Shown piece after piece: positions 52,490 to 61,518 of a DNA stretch of 64,000 nucleotides; positions within the stretch are counted from its first letter, which is position 1; each line of letters opens with the position of its first letter. The stretch is from the NCBI GenBank assembly GCA_023663185.1, contig JAMPHY010000006.1:112403-176402 (forward strand). Reading direction: 5' to 3'. Source of the stretch: Clostridiales bacterium (GTDB lineage Bacteria > Bacillota > Clostridia > Lachnospirales > Lachnospiraceae). Both the position numbers and the translations under genes were made by a program. The notes under the pieces were generated by a model. That model had not been told where the DNA came from, ran no database searches, and saw nothing but the letters and a program-made list of their open reading frames with translations.

Positions 52490-52522
52490 GTTATAGCAGA
52501 TTAATCTCTAAGAAATCTCTAA
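52490..52522 (-). promoter_or_regulatory. TTAGAG response-regulator box and -10 of the sugar transporter operon
   Basis: Minus strand: TTAGAGATTTC (52522-52512), TTAGAGATTAA (52511-52501), five bases, TATAAC (52495-52490). Same spacing as at 54923-54955 and 32825-32857. Confidence 0.65.
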
Positions 52523-52525
52523 TAT

Positions 52526-52560
52526 AAAAAACGGAAGGAGTGATTTATATACTTCTTCCG
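52526..52560 (-). terminator. Terminator of the BrnA-like gene
   Basis: On the minus strand CGGAAG ... CTTCCG followed by six T. It lies directly upstream of the TTAGAG box. Confidence 0.7.
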
Positions 52561-52627
52561 GTTTAATAATGTGTATTCTGCGGTGGCAGGAATTAAATAT
52601 TTTATTTTACTATACATCTAACAACAT

Positions 52628-52822
52628 TTATGCTCTCTTAACACTATTATTTCTTGGCGGATTGACTCTTCTAAACTTCATGGCTCTCTCCGGCGTAGTT
52701 TCAGGGCAATCCTCGTCAAAAACAATCGCCTTTTCTCTGGCAATTTTTAATTCTTCCATTTCCTCTTCTGAAAAAGCTAATTCTTTTGCTAAGTCTATTG
52801 GCATATTACTAATATTTACCAT
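52628..52822 (-). CDS. BrnA-like antitoxin
   Basis: 64 residues from the ATG at 52822 (AAGGGG upstream). The C-terminal part FDEDCPETTPERAMKFRRVNP resembles the BrnA family (acidic, 'DEDCPE.TPE' then basic). It follows the BrnT-like fragment with a short overlap, the usual brnT-brnA order. The N-terminal half is acidic and helical. With the toxin truncated, it may be a leftover antitoxin. Confidence 0.6.
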   Translation of the reverse strand: MVNISNMPIDLAKELAFSEEEMEELKIAREKAIVFDEDCPETTPERAMKFRRVNPPRNNSVKRA

Positions 52823-53018
52823 AATAAAGTCCCCTTTCAAAATTGGCAGCATATCTTGCAGAAATTATTCTTATCACATCGCTCTCTATCCCATTTTCAT
52901 TTCGCCTGACACGTTCTGTATATACTACAAACAACACATCATCTGTTCCAACATTGCCAATAATAGTATCTGTATTATCATTAGGAAAATGTATGAAAAA
53001 ATTTATCCAATAAGGCAC
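52809..53018 (-). pseudogene. BrnT-family toxin, C-terminal fragment
   Basis: 69 codons from a GTG at 53018. The part DDVLFVVYTERVRRN...IRIISARYAANFERGLYYG is the C-terminal half of a BrnT RNase toxin. The N-terminal half, which has the WD...N..KHG motif, is absent. The frame starts inside the end of the DUF1703 gene (53003), so that gene probably interrupted brnT. No matching N-terminal half is seen upstream of that gene (54740-55043). Confidence 0.7.
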
Positions 53019-54739
53019 CTTTTCCCCTCAAATGCAAACCCATACTTCCTAATCCGCTCTGTTTCAATCCCTTCCGCAATTAGTTTTGCATCATACTGTT
53101 TCTCCTCAATCTGTGCAAGGGCATTTGCAACAGTCTGTTCAAGGTCTTTTTCTTTCGAGGGCTTATGCACTTTGAACTCAATGATATATGCGCAGTCCTT
53201 TTCCCTGTTTTTCGGTGTCAGCATGATGTCATAACGTCCAAATCCGCTTTCCCTGTTTGATGTAATCTCAAATCTTCCGGCAAGTTCGACCATCAGCCCC
53301 AGTACAAAACCGTGGTAAAAACGTTCAGGTGCATCATCCTCGGATACATTCTTTGCAATATCAAAACTTGAAAAACTGTACAATGCAATTTTGTTCATGA
53401 ATTCATTCATTCCATCTAAATCATTTATCAGAAATGCTTTAATAAATTCGCTGTAGTACATTTCTGCAGCATTTTTAAACCAGCCCTTTACCATTTTACG
53501 AAACATCCGTCTTACTTCCATGTTTGTGACCGTCAGCGTGTACCATGTATCGCCTTCCCCACCAATTCCATCCTCGTCCGAATCCTGTGTTTTTACATCC
53601 AGCACTTTTAAGTATCCTGTCGCAAGCAAAAGACTCCACACTGCATCCGCATTGCCATTCAACTGGTCAAACACAACTTTTTCATCAATTTCAGCCTCAA
53701 AGCTTTTACCCTGCAAAAGATCTTCCATTGTCTGCTTGATGCTTGGGCTACCCTGCTGTATTAGCTGGTTTACAAGAGCATTTCCGCTTGTGTTTGACCA
53801 GTAGGTATCATATTTTCCTTTTTTCTTGATAAATGATACGATTGACCACGGGTTGTAAATATCCTTATGGGAACCGAACGTAAATCCGTCATACCATTTC
53901 TTCACTTTTTGCTTCTGTTCTCCCAATCCGGCTTCATCAAGCGCCGTAAAGACTTCTTTTTCTGTAAAACCAAAAGAGGTGGAATATTCATCAGACGTCG
54001 TTGTAATGACATCCAAATTGTTCATTCCTGTGAAAATGCTCTCTTTTGCCACTCTCGTAATTCCTGTAATCAGCCCGCGTTCAAGGTATTCATTTGTTTT
54101 AAACGTGGAATTGAACAGACCGCTAAAAAAGTGTACCGCCTTTTCCCAGTATCCGAAAATCCATGCATCATGCATCGGTGTGTCATATTCGTCCATGATA
54201 ATGAGCACGTTCTTATTATAATATCGCTGCATAAAGCCAGTCATTAAGTGTATGGCATCCATAGCCAGTTCACTGCTCATTCCAGGTTTTATATTCTGAT
54301 AGTATTCCCTTTCTTTTTCATTCAGCAGATTTCCTTCCCGTAAATATTCATTTTTATTATATAAATCGGTGATTACCTGACCAATTCTGAATATCATTCC
54401 TTCATATGACGTTGCTTTGACATTGGCAAAACTCAAAAAGATTACCGGAAATGTCCCCTGTAATTTCCTATATTTATATTCCTCGTCGGAGGATTTTTCC
54501 TCCCATATGGATAATCCTTCAAACAGGTCATCCCTGCCCTCATACTTATTGGAGAAAAAGCACTCCACCATACTCATGTTCAAGGTTTTTCCAAACCTGC
54601 GCGGACGTGTGATAAGCGTAACTTTATCCGCATTTTCCCACCATTCCCTGATAAAGTCCGTCTTGTCGATATAAAATATATGTTTTGTCCTTACTTCCTC
54701 AAAATCCTGATATCCGAGTCCTGCCTTATTCTCGTTCAT
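53003..54739 (-). CDS. AAA-ATPase-like / PD-(D/E)XK protein (DUF1703 family), second copy
   Basis: 578 residues from the ATG at 54739 (GAGG upstream; the frame is open to 54793). Same domain order as the protein at 15330-16913: YIDKTDFIREWWE, modified P-loop LITRPRRFGKTLNMSM, Walker B LIIMDEYDTPMHDAW, then a C-terminal PD-(D/E)XK core (FGRYDIMLTPKN...YIIEFKVHK). Sequence identity between the two is modest, so they are not a recent duplication. It ends inside a broken brnT gene, consistent with insertion. Own promoter at 54783-54811. Confidence 0.85.
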   Translation of the reverse strand: MNENKAGLGYQDFEEVRTKHIFYIDKTDFIREWWENADKVTLITRPRRFGKTLNMSMVECFFSNKYEGRDDLFEGLSIWEEKSSDEEYKYRKLQGTFPVIFLSFANVKATSYEGMIFRIGQVITDLYNKNEYLREGNLLNEKEREYYQNIKPGMSSELAMDAIHLMTGFMQRYYNKNVLIIMDEYDTPMHDAWIFGYWEKAVHFFSGLFNSTFKTNEYLERGLITGITRVAKESIFTGMNNLDVITTTSDEYSTSFGFTEKEVFTALDEAGLGEQKQKVKKWYDGFTFGSHKDIYNPWSIVSFIKKKGKYDTYWSNTSGNALVNQLIQQGSPSIKQTMEDLLQGKSFEAEIDEKVVFDQLNGNADAVWSLLLATGYLKVLDVKTQDSDEDGIGGEGDTWYTLTVTNMEVRRMFRKMVKGWFKNAAEMYYSEFIKAFLINDLDGMNEFMNKIALYSFSSFDIAKNVSEDDAPERFYHGFVLGLMVELAGRFEITSNRESGFGRYDIMLTPKNREKDCAYIIEFKVHKPSKEKDLEQTVANALAQIEEKQYDAKLIAEGIETERIRKYGFAFEGKRCLIG

Positions 54740-54782
54740 ATGATACCTCACCCCTGTCTGTAATTGTTCCCATCTCATTATC

Positions 54783-54811
54783 ATTATACACAATACTAAC
54801 TTTTTTCACAA
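54783..54811 (-). promoter_or_regulatory. Promoter of the second DUF1703 gene
   Basis: Minus strand TTGTGA (54811-54806), 17-base spacer, TATAAT (54788-54783), 44 bases ahead of the ATG at 54739. The region 54812-54922 towards the two-component genes holds no gene. Confidence 0.65.
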
Positions 54812-54922
54812 TATCGGCTTAAACGCTTACCATAGAAAACGTATGACAGCATTCCATATCGGGACAATTCCCAATGTATTAGGGTACAAGGGCATACCAG
54901 TATGAAGAATTATAAAAATTTT

Positions 54923-54955
54923 TTAGAGAATAATTAGAGATTCATATGTTATTAT
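54923..54955 (+). promoter_or_regulatory. TTAGAG response-regulator box and -10 of the two-component operon
   Basis: TTAGAGAATAA (54923-54933), TTAGAGATTCA (54934-54944), five bases, TATTAT (54950-54955). It lies about 90 bases ahead of the response-regulator start and suggests self-activation. Confidence 0.65.
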
Positions 54956-55043
54956 AAAATATATTAGTGTCATTTAAATACTGGTTCACATCTTTAGATA
55001 AGGAACACAAACTTACAGACTGAGTAAGAACGGAGACTTCACT

Positions 55044-55712
55044 ATGCGGATTTTACTTGCCGAAGACGACAAACAACTAAACAGCGCCCTTGCATACCGT
55101 CTGGAAGCGGAGGGTTTCAGCGTAGACTCCTGCCTTGACGGTGAAGAAGCGCTCTACTACGGCGAACAAAATATTTATGATATAATACTATTAGACAGAA
55201 TGCTTCCCCATATGGACGGAACCGATGTTTTATCAGCGCTAAGAAAAGTAGGCATTACTACGCCCGTCATTCTGATTACAGCGTTAGGCTCTTTATCCGA
55301 TAAGGTGAGCGGGCTGGACTTAGGCGCGGACGATTATCTTGTCAAACCCTTTGAGTTTGAAGAACTTCTTGCCAGAATCCGCTGCGTCGCCAGAAGACCG
55401 CATACTATAACCGAAAACGACGCCCTGACGGTCGGGGATATTACATGGCAGGCAACCGAGTGCATACTGACAGGACCTTCCGGCTGCTGCACCCTATCTA
55501 AGAGAGAATCCGCCCTTCTTGAGACATTTCTGCGCTCTAAAGGACAGACGCTTCCGCGAAATACTTTACTCCTTAAAGTCTGGGGACCGGACAGCGATGT
55601 TGAGGACGGCAATCTGGATAACTACATTCATTTCCTGCGCAGGCGCTTACAGATAACAGGCAGCCGCCTTAAAATTCTGACTATACGCGGGATTGGATAT
55701 AGTTTACAATAG
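55044..55712 (+). CDS. OmpR/PhoB-family response regulator
   Basis: 222 residues. Receiver domain with acidic pair Asp8/Asp9, phospho-acceptor Asp51 (LLDRMLP), Thr79 and Lys101 (LVKPF). C-terminal winged helix of OmpR type (CCTLSKRESALLETFLRSKGQTLPRNTLLLKVWG...NYIHFLRRRL). OmpR-type proteins bind 11-bp direct repeats as dimers. Such repeats (TTAGAG) lie ahead of this gene, the sugar transporter operon and the amidase gene. It overlaps the open frame of the kinase, whose start is 17 bases after its stop. Confidence 0.92.
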   Translation: MRILLAEDDKQLNSALAYRLEAEGFSVDSCLDGEEALYYGEQNIYDIILLDRMLPHMDGTDVLSALRKVGITTPVILITALGSLSDKVSGLDLGADDYLVKPFEFEELLARIRCVARRPHTITENDALTVGDITWQATECILTGPSGCCTLSKRESALLETFLRSKGQTLPRNTLLLKVWGPDSDVEDGNLDNYIHFLRRRLQITGSRLKILTIRGIGYSLQ

Positions 55713-55728
55713 TGAAAGGATACATGCT

Positions 55729-57021
55729 ATGTTTAAAAAAGTCCATCTGCGTCTGACTCTGCTGTGCGCGGGCAGTACCGCCGCCATCATGATTGTTATG
55801 TCGCTTGCCTACCTTTATATATCAGAGCAGAACCTTAATAAAAATCAACTTCAAGCGTTTGAAAACGATATTAATACCATTGCCACCAATCTTGAACATC
55901 AAAATGTAATCACTATGGAGTGGCTTTCCAAAATGGAAGCGCAGAATAATTATATATTCTTTATTATTGATAACGGCGTTCCTTTTCTTTATAACAGCTT
56001 AAGCGACTTGAGCGAAAGCGTCTCCAAAAGTCTGCTCCTTGAAGAATTTCTTGCCGTCAGGCAGACAGACGTCTCCGATTACGGCGTTTATTCAAACTAC
56101 GGCTCCGGCGTGCAAATCGACTACAACTACGCCTTCACATCACCCTCCACAAATACAGACTATCTTGCGGGCGTAATCAGGCTCGGTGATAAATCCGCGT
56201 TAGAGATAATTGTGCTTTCTTCTCAGAACTCATTGAAAAATCAGCTTCGGGGGCAGCGTTTCCGTTTCCTTATTATTGACATTGCTGCGATATTACTGCT
56301 TACTGCTTTTGCATGGTTTTTTACAGGCAGGCTTTTAAAACCTATCATGGAAAACCAGCAAAATCAAATCCAGTTTATCGCCTCGGCGTCACATGAGCTG
56401 CGCACGCCGCTTGCCGTTATTTTATCAACTGCTGAATGCTGCCGCAATGCTTCTCAGGAAGGACTGGACGGTTTTCTTAGCACGATAAATAAAGAGACTC
56501 TCCACATGTCCGCCCTGCTCGACGATATGCTCACCCTTTTTGGCTCTGACGGTCAGCATTTTCCTGTCAAAATACAGCCCGTGGAAATGGATACGCTGGT
56601 TATTAATTCCTACGAATCATTTCTGCCGCTGGCAAAGCAGAAGTCCATCGACCTAGCTATAAGTCTGCCGGAAGAACCGCTGCCAACGTGCCCAGCCGAC
56701 TCGCAGCGAATCAGTCAGGTTATCGCCATTCTCATACAAAACGCCATCAGCTATACTCAGGAAGGGGGAAAAATAGAGCTATCCCTTTCCTATAATAAAG
56801 CACACTTCTATATCTCCGTCGCCGATAACGGCATAGGCATTTCCGATGAAGATAAGAAGAAGATTTTCGACCGCTTCTATCGGGCAGAAAAATCCCGCAG
56901 TTCTAAAGAGCATTTCGGTCTGGGGCTCTCCATCGCCTATGAAATCGTGCAAGCGCATAACGGCAGCATCACAGTATCCGACGCCGCAGGTGGCGGAAGC
57001 GTTTTCACGGTTATGATTTAA
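55729..57021 (+). CDS. Sensor histidine kinase
   Basis: 430 residues from the ATG at 55729 (AAAGGA 9 bases upstream; the frame is open from 55693). Two membrane segments (near residues 10-32 and 180-205) flank a sensor domain of about 150 residues with no recognised fold. H-box SHELRTPLAVI, then N box IQNAISYTQEGG, G1 DNGIGISDEDKKKIFDRFYR and G2 FGLGLSIAYEIV. It phosphorylates the response regulator encoded just upstream. The signal is unknown; the predicted targets suggest a sugar or cell-wall cue. Confidence 0.92.
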   Translation: MFKKVHLRLTLLCAGSTAAIMIVMSLAYLYISEQNLNKNQLQAFENDINTIATNLEHQNVITMEWLSKMEAQNNYIFFIIDNGVPFLYNSLSDLSESVSKSLLLEEFLAVRQTDVSDYGVYSNYGSGVQIDYNYAFTSPSTNTDYLAGVIRLGDKSALEIIVLSSQNSLKNQLRGQRFRFLIIDIAAILLLTAFAWFFTGRLLKPIMENQQNQIQFIASASHELRTPLAVILSTAECCRNASQEGLDGFLSTINKETLHMSALLDDMLTLFGSDGQHFPVKIQPVEMDTLVINSYESFLPLAKQKSIDLAISLPEEPLPTCPADSQRISQVIAILIQNAISYTQEGGKIELSLSYNKAHFYISVADNGIGISDEDKKKIFDRFYRAEKSRSSKEHFGLGLSIAYEIVQAHNGSITVSDAAGGGSVFTVMI

Positions 57022-57072
57022 TCCGACTATTGTATCAAAAAATCAGATATGCTATACTATTTCATAACGTAA

Positions 57073-57210
57073 GTTGTACAATATATACAAAACATAAGTA
57101 GGGTACTCTGCCGCCGTCGGTACTTGGCGAGGTATTTTCGAGCCTAGTACCGTTACTGGCGGCAACGTAGCGGAAGCGTGCCCTACGTTGTTTTGTATAT
57201 ATTGTACAAC
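57073..57210. ncRNA. Conserved-core long hairpin element, copy B
   Basis: 138 bases. The outer arms GTTGTACAATATATACAAAAC and its complement, plus GTAGGG/CCCTAC, enclose GCCGCC/GGCGGC and the core at 57119-57151 (GGTACT, T, GGC, loop GAGGTATTTTCGA, GCC, T, AGTACC). Compared with copy A, AGC/GCT has become GGC/GCC, a paired change. The T-T mismatch and loop are kept. A 3-prime part ACGTAGCGGAAGCGTGCC resembles ACGGAGTGAGAACGTGCC of copy A. It fills the gap between the kinase gene and the next gene. Confidence 0.6.
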
Positions 57211-57250
57211 GTGAAATATTAAAAAATGTTGCTCAAGAAAAGGAGATACT

Positions 57251-57838
57251 ATGGAACCGCAAAAGATTAAAAAAACAAGCGTACCCTACTTACTTGCATG
57301 TATTTTTATCCCGATACTCGCGACTGTACTTATAACATTTATTGGCATACTTTTCCTCACATCAGAAATCGCCTCAGCTTTAATGATGGTTTCTATGACC
57401 GCATCAATCTTTTGGTGGGTACTCGGAATCAAGAAAGTATATGAAAAGAAAAAAGAAGAAAAGCTCAAAGAACTTGACACGACAGGCTTTAACCGCAACC
57501 ACACCTTTAACAGTGACAACTGCGCAGTCGCCATTGATATAGCAAACGGTAAAATCGCCATGATTTTTAAATGGAATCCCTCACAGCTTTATGTGCTTCC
57601 TGCCAATAGAATCACGAAGCTTTGGGTTGACGACGGTAAAAAAATAGGTGGAACCAGTCGCGTAAGCTTTCTCTTTATCATAGATGGAATAAAAATCAGG
57701 GTAAATACATTTATCTCCAATAAGATTTGGAGCATGAAGAGTAATAACGTTTTGGAGGCTATCTCCAAAGCTGACATGATGGTAGCGGCTCTAAGAAGCG
57801 CAGCTCAGGCTGCACAGAACACGCAATATATGAACTAA
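57251..57838 (+). CDS. Membrane protein of unknown function
   Basis: 195 residues. Two membrane segments (residues 13-34 and 40-60) are followed by a soluble domain of 130 residues, probably cytoplasmic, with beta strands (NCAVAIDIANGKIAMIFKW, RVSFLFIIDGIKIRVNTF) that resemble PH-like or stress-type small domains; no firm family. AAAAGGAGATACT precedes the ATG. It is followed by a small zinc-ribbon-like gene after 23 bases, probably in one operon. Confidence 0.7.
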   Translation: MEPQKIKKTSVPYLLACIFIPILATVLITFIGILFLTSEIASALMMVSMTASIFWWVLGIKKVYEKKKEEKLKELDTTGFNRNHTFNSDNCAVAIDIANGKIAMIFKWNPSQLYVLPANRITKLWVDDGKKIGGTSRVSFLFIIDGIKIRVNTFISNKIWSMKSNNVLEAISKADMMVAALRSAAQAAQNTQYMN

Positions 57839-57861
57839 AGCTAAAGAATGGCAGGTGCAAC

Positions 57862-58212
57862 ATGGGAGTATTTAGTGCGATTACGAAGCGTTTTAAAAGT
57901 AACTGGTGTGGAAATTGCAAAACCGAAATGGCTACGATGTATAAGCGGCTTTATTGGATGCCGATGACAGTCGGGCATTATGCAGAGCATAAAGACGCTG
58001 GTTATTATCTGAAAAATCTTAAACCGCTTATGAATATAGCGCAGATTCCAGCGGGTTATTATGCCTGCGACGCAAGCATGTACCGCTGCTCCGGCTGCGG
58101 AAGGCGCATCACTGTGATGACGCCTTTCCTCCAAGTTAGGAACGAAGAGAAAACGGAGTCGCATATCATCTTTGAAAACGGTGAATTAGATACGCTATTT
58201 GAATCTTTTTAA
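57862..58212 (+). CDS. Small zinc-ribbon-like protein
   Basis: 116 residues. Two Cys pairs (WCGNCK at residues 15-20 and YRCSGCG around residue 75) could bind one zinc ion. Between them is a conserved-looking aromatic region (MYKRLYWMPMTVGHYAEHKDAGYYLKNLKPL). GGCAGG lies before the ATG. No known family. It is the last gene before a strong terminator and likely shares an operon with the membrane protein upstream. Confidence 0.7.
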   Translation: MGVFSAITKRFKSNWCGNCKTEMATMYKRLYWMPMTVGHYAEHKDAGYYLKNLKPLMNIAQIPAGYYACDASMYRCSGCGRRITVMTPFLQVRNEEKTESHIIFENGELDTLFESF

Positions 58213-58220
58213 TGTAATTA

Positions 58221-58262
58221 AAATCTCGCTTTAAATCTTAACGACCGAAAGCGAGATTTTTT
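58221..58262 (+). terminator. Terminator shared by the zinc-ribbon gene and proS
   Basis: AAATCTCGCTTT and AAAGCGAGATTT form a 12-bp stem with a T run on the plus side. It lies between convergent genes and the reverse strand also has a T/A-rich tail, so it may serve both. Confidence 0.85.
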
Positions 58263-58271
58263 AAGCTTATC

Positions 58272-59702
58272 TTAGTACGCCCTTCCCCAGTATACCATTT
58301 TCTTCGCCGGTCTGCCGCAGCATACGCACACGTCCGCTAACTGCTCCTGCTCAAACGGCATACACCTGCTGGTGACGGCAAGTTCTTCTTTAATCTTATC
58401 TTCGCATTCCTTGCTTTCACACCACATCGCTTTGACGAAGCCCGACTTCTCTTCAAATGTCTTGCGAAACTCCGCCATGTCTTTTGCCACATAGGTATGA
58501 TTATCTCTATGCGCTCTGGCGCGCTCAAGCATTTCCGTCTGCATTTTATCAAGAATCTCAGCGGCTTTTGTTTCCAATTCGCTAAGAGGAACTTCTAATT
58601 TCTCGCCGGTATCGCGGCGGCATATCACGCATTTATCCGCTTCGATGTCCTTCGGTCCGATTTCTATACGAATCGGGATTCCCCGCATTTCCTGTTCAGA
58701 GAATTTCCAGCCCGGACTCTTATCTGCATCGTCCACTTTTACGCGGAAATTGCTCAGCCTGTCTTTTAACTCGAACGCCTTATCCAGCACGCCTTCTTTC
58801 TTCTGCTGAATCGGAATAATCATAATCTGCGTGGGCGCAACCTTCGGCGGAAGAACCAGTCCCGAATTATCTCCATGCACCATGATAACCGCGCCTATCA
58901 GCCTCGTCGTCATGCCCCATGAAGTCTGGTGTACATATTTCAATTTATTATCTTTATCGGTAAACTGTACTCCGAACGCCTTAGCAAAACCGTCTCCGAA
59001 GTTATGGCTTGTTCCTGCCTGCAGCGCTTTTCCATCGTGCATAAGCGCTTCTATTGCATATGTGGCAATCGCGCCTGCGAATTTCTCCTTATCGGTCTTA
59101 CGCCCTTTTATAACGGGAATAGCAAGAACATTCTCACAAAAGTAAGCGTACACGTTCAACATCTGGATTGTTCTTTCTTCCGCTTCTTCTGCGGTCGCAT
59201 GCGCCGTATGTCCTTCCTGCCATAAAAATTCACGACTTCGTAAAAACGGTCTGGTTTCTTTCTCCCAGCGCACCACCGAACACCACTGGTTGCATAACTG
59301 CGGCAAGTCACGGTAGGACTGCACCGTGTTCTTATAATAATCGCAGAAAAGAGTTTCCGAAGTAGGTCTTACGCACAATCTCTCCTGTAAGGGCTGCTGC
59401 CCGCCATGCGTCACCCACGCCACCTCTGGCGCGAAGCCTTCCACATGGTCTTTCTCTTTATTCAAGAGACTCTCCGGTATAAACATCGGTAAATATACGT
59501 TCTGAACGCCTGTCGCCTTGAACATTGCGTCAAGCTGCTGTTGTATAAGCTCCCATATCGCATATCCTGCCGGTCTGAACACCATGCAGCCCTTTACGCT
59601 TGTATAGTCGATTAGTTCCGCCTTTTTTACCACGTCGGTATACCATTGCGCGAAATCGTCCTCCATAGATGTTATTTCTTCTACTAATTTTTTGTCTGCC
59701 AT
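58272..59702 (-). CDS. proS: Prolyl-tRNA synthetase (ProS type 3, eukaryote/archaea-like)
   Basis: 476 residues, without the editing insertion of the 570-residue bacterial type. Class II motifs: motif 2 in [24 protein letters not shown], motif 3 in [23 protein letters not shown]. The C-terminal zinc-binding-like region (CVCCGRP) and the final Tyr ([10 protein letters not shown]) are typical of this type. It charges tRNA-Pro in the cytoplasm. No T-box leader is visible; pgi is encoded 15 bases upstream in the same direction. Confidence 0.96.
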   Translation of the reverse strand: MADKKLVEEITSMEDDFAQWYTDVVKKAELIDYTSVKGCMVFRPAGYAIWELIQQQLDAMFKATGVQNVYLPMFIPESLLNKEKDHVEGFAPEVAWVTHGGQQPLQERLCVRPTSETLFCDYYKNTVQSYRDLPQLCNQWCSVVRWEKETRPFLRSREFLWQEGHTAHATAEEAEERTIQMLNVYAYFCENVLAIPVIKGRKTDKEKFAGAIATYAIEALMHDGKALQAGTSHNFGDGFAKAFGVQFTDKDNKLKYVHQTSWGMTTRLIGAVIMVHGDNSGLVLPPKVAPTQIMIIPIQQKKEGVLDKAFELKDRLSNFRVKVDDADKSPGWKFSEQEMRGIPIRIEIGPKDIEADKCVICRRDTGEKLEVPLSELETKAAEILDKMQTEMLERARAHRDNHTYVAKDMAEFRKTFEEKSGFVKAMWCESKECEDKIKEELAVTSRCMPFEQEQLADVCVCCGRPAKKMVYWGRAY

Positions 59703-59717
59703 CTTCCCGTCCTCAAT

Positions 59718-61064
59718 TTATAATCTTTTAAGCAGTTCTTCCCTCTGCGCCTCGTATCCCGGTTTGCCGAGCAGCGCGAACATATTCTTCTTGTAGCTTT
59801 CCACGCCCGGCTGGTTGAACGGATTCACGCCTAACAGATATCCGCTGACGCCGCAGGCAAACTCAAAGAAATAGAATAATTCGCCTAAGTAAAATTCATT
59901 AACTTCCGGAACGTTGACCACGAAGTTAGGAACCTGTCCGTCGGTATGCGCCAGAATAGTTCCGTTCATCGCGCTCTTATTCACGAAATCTACGCTCTTT
60001 CCGGCAAGATAATTAAGTCCGTCCAAATCCACAGGCTCTTTTCCGATTAAAATCTCTTCCCTGCTGGTTTCAATATTTAAAACCGTTTCAAACATAGTCC
60101 TTGAGCCGTCCTGAATGAACTGTCCCATTGAATGTAAATCTGTCGTCAAGTCCACGCTTGCCGGGAAAATACCTTTCTGATCCTTTCCTTCGGACTCGCC
60201 GTACAACTGTTTCCACCACTCAGAAACATAGTGTGCGCTGGGTTCATAATTGGCAAGAATCTCGATTACTTTGCCTTTTCTTAACATGATATTACGAAGC
60301 GCCGCATACTTTAAGGCGTCGTTTTCTTCAAATGCCGCCTCAAGCGCCATCTTTCTTCCTTCTGCCGCGCCTTCCATCAATTTATCGATATCCGCGCCTG
60401 AAACCGCTATAGGCAAAAGTCCGACTGCCGTAAGTACAGAAAATCTTCCGCCTACATCGTCCGGAACTACAAATGACTCGTAGCCTTCCTCGGTGGCAAG
60501 GTTTTTAAGCGAGCCTTTCGCCTTGTCGGTTGTCGCATAAATTCTCTTTGCCGCGCCTTCTTTGCCGTATTTCTTCTCCGCCATTTCTTTAAATACGCGG
60601 AACGCAATCGCAGGCTCCGTTGTCGTACCTGACTTGGATATCATATTTATAGAGAAATCCCTCTCGCCGATTACGTCAATCAGGTGCTTAATATATGTGG
60701 AGCTGATTGAATTGCCGACGAAATATATCTCCGGCGTCTTACGAATTGACTTATCCACTACGTTATAGAAGCTGTGTCTTAAGAACTCTATCGCCGCCCT
60801 TGCGCCCAGATAGGAGCCGCCGATACCGATTACCAGCAGCACTTCCGAATCGCTCTGAATTTTAGCCGCCGCTTTCTTAATTCTTGCAAATTCTTCCTTA
60901 TCATAATTAACCGGAAGGTCAATCCAGCCTAAGAAATCATTGCCCGCGCCAGTTTTTCCTACAAGCACTTCCTTTGCGTCAAGCGCCAGTTTTTTCATCG
61001 ACTCTACTTCATTGTCTTTTACAAATGAAGCTGCTTTAGAATAATCAAATGTAATTTTTCCCAT
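59718..61064 (-). CDS. pgi: Glucose-6-phosphate isomerase
   Basis: 448 residues, the short Bacillota form. Motifs: [26 protein letters not shown], the PGI signature [16 protein letters not shown], and the C-terminal [17 protein letters not shown] with the catalytic Lys. It interconverts glucose-6-phosphate and fructose-6-phosphate. The ATG at 61064 with GGAGAG upstream is preferred to the GTG just before it. It feeds both glycolysis and sugar-nucleotide synthesis. Confidence 0.96.
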   Translation of the reverse strand: MGKITFDYSKAASFVKDNEVESMKKLALDAKEVLVGKTGAGNDFLGWIDLPVNYDKEEFARIKKAAAKIQSDSEVLLVIGIGGSYLGARAAIEFLRHSFYNVVDKSIRKTPEIYFVGNSISSTYIKHLIDVIGERDFSINMISKSGTTTEPAIAFRVFKEMAEKKYGKEGAAKRIYATTDKAKGSLKNLATEEGYESFVVPDDVGGRFSVLTAVGLLPIAVSGADIDKLMEGAAEGRKMALEAAFEENDALKYAALRNIMLRKGKVIEILANYEPSAHYVSEWWKQLYGESEGKDQKGIFPASVDLTTDLHSMGQFIQDGSRTMFETVLNIETSREEILIGKEPVDLDGLNYLAGKSVDFVNKSAMNGTILAHTDGQVPNFVVNVPEVNEFYLGELFYFFEFACGVSGYLLGVNPFNQPGVESYKKNMFALLGKPGYEAQREELLKRL

Positions 61065-61100
61065 CACTTATCTCTCCTTTTTTCAGTTCTTTATAACTGT

Positions 61101-61129
61101 AGTAAACGACATTTGTTATGTCGTTTACT
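61101..61129. repeat. 12-bp perfect inverted repeat upstream of pgi
   Basis: AGTAAACGACAT, five bases, ATGTCGTTTACT. It lies between the end of the zinc-fragment gene and pgi. There is no T run; it could be an operator of pgi-proS or a 3-prime hairpin of the preceding gene. Confidence 0.6.
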
Positions 61130-61163
61130 ATTACATTAAGTGTAGCATTGCCTGTTATGTTTT

Positions 61164-61466
61164 TCAAGGATTAAAATTACCAGCTTTTACCGCGCGCAGC
61201 CAGTTTAAATTTCTCACTTCTACCGTGCCGTCAGGAAAGTCGATTTCTTTCCACGGAGACCTTGTACACTGTGCCCTCAGCCCGCACTCTTTACAGGCAC
61301 GCTTATTTGCATACCTTATATCCCCATTTTTCCTCGTGCATTTTTTCCTGAGTATCTCTCCGGTAGGGCAGTAAACGCGGTCCTTTTCCATATCCCTTAC
61401 AAAATAGCCTTCTGAAGCCTTTTGCCGCAGTTGCTCTTCCGTCCAGCGATTGTCGTCTTTTGCCAT
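61164..61466 (-). CDS. Transposase-derived zinc-binding fragment (IS1182-like)
   Basis: 100 residues from the ATG at 61466 (GAGGACATTAT upstream). The middle part, with Cys in YCPTGEIL, KKCTRKNGDIRY, ACKECGLRAQC, follows the Cys-rich linker of IS1182-type transposases ('Y.CP.G..L ... Y....C..C....C'). The catalytic DDE parts are missing. The gene has an intact frame and ribosome site between two housekeeping genes, so it may be a retained small protein rather than debris. The open frame extends to 61616 within the end of murG. Confidence 0.55.
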   Translation of the reverse strand: MAKDDNRWTEEQLRQKASEGYFVRDMEKDRVYCPTGEILRKKCTRKNGDIRYANKRACKECGLRAQCTRSPWKEIDFPDGTVEVRNLNWLRAVKAGNFNP

Positions 61467-61518
61467 ATAATGTCCTCGCTTTATACTTATTTCCTGTAAC
61501 TGTTCAACGCCTTCATAA

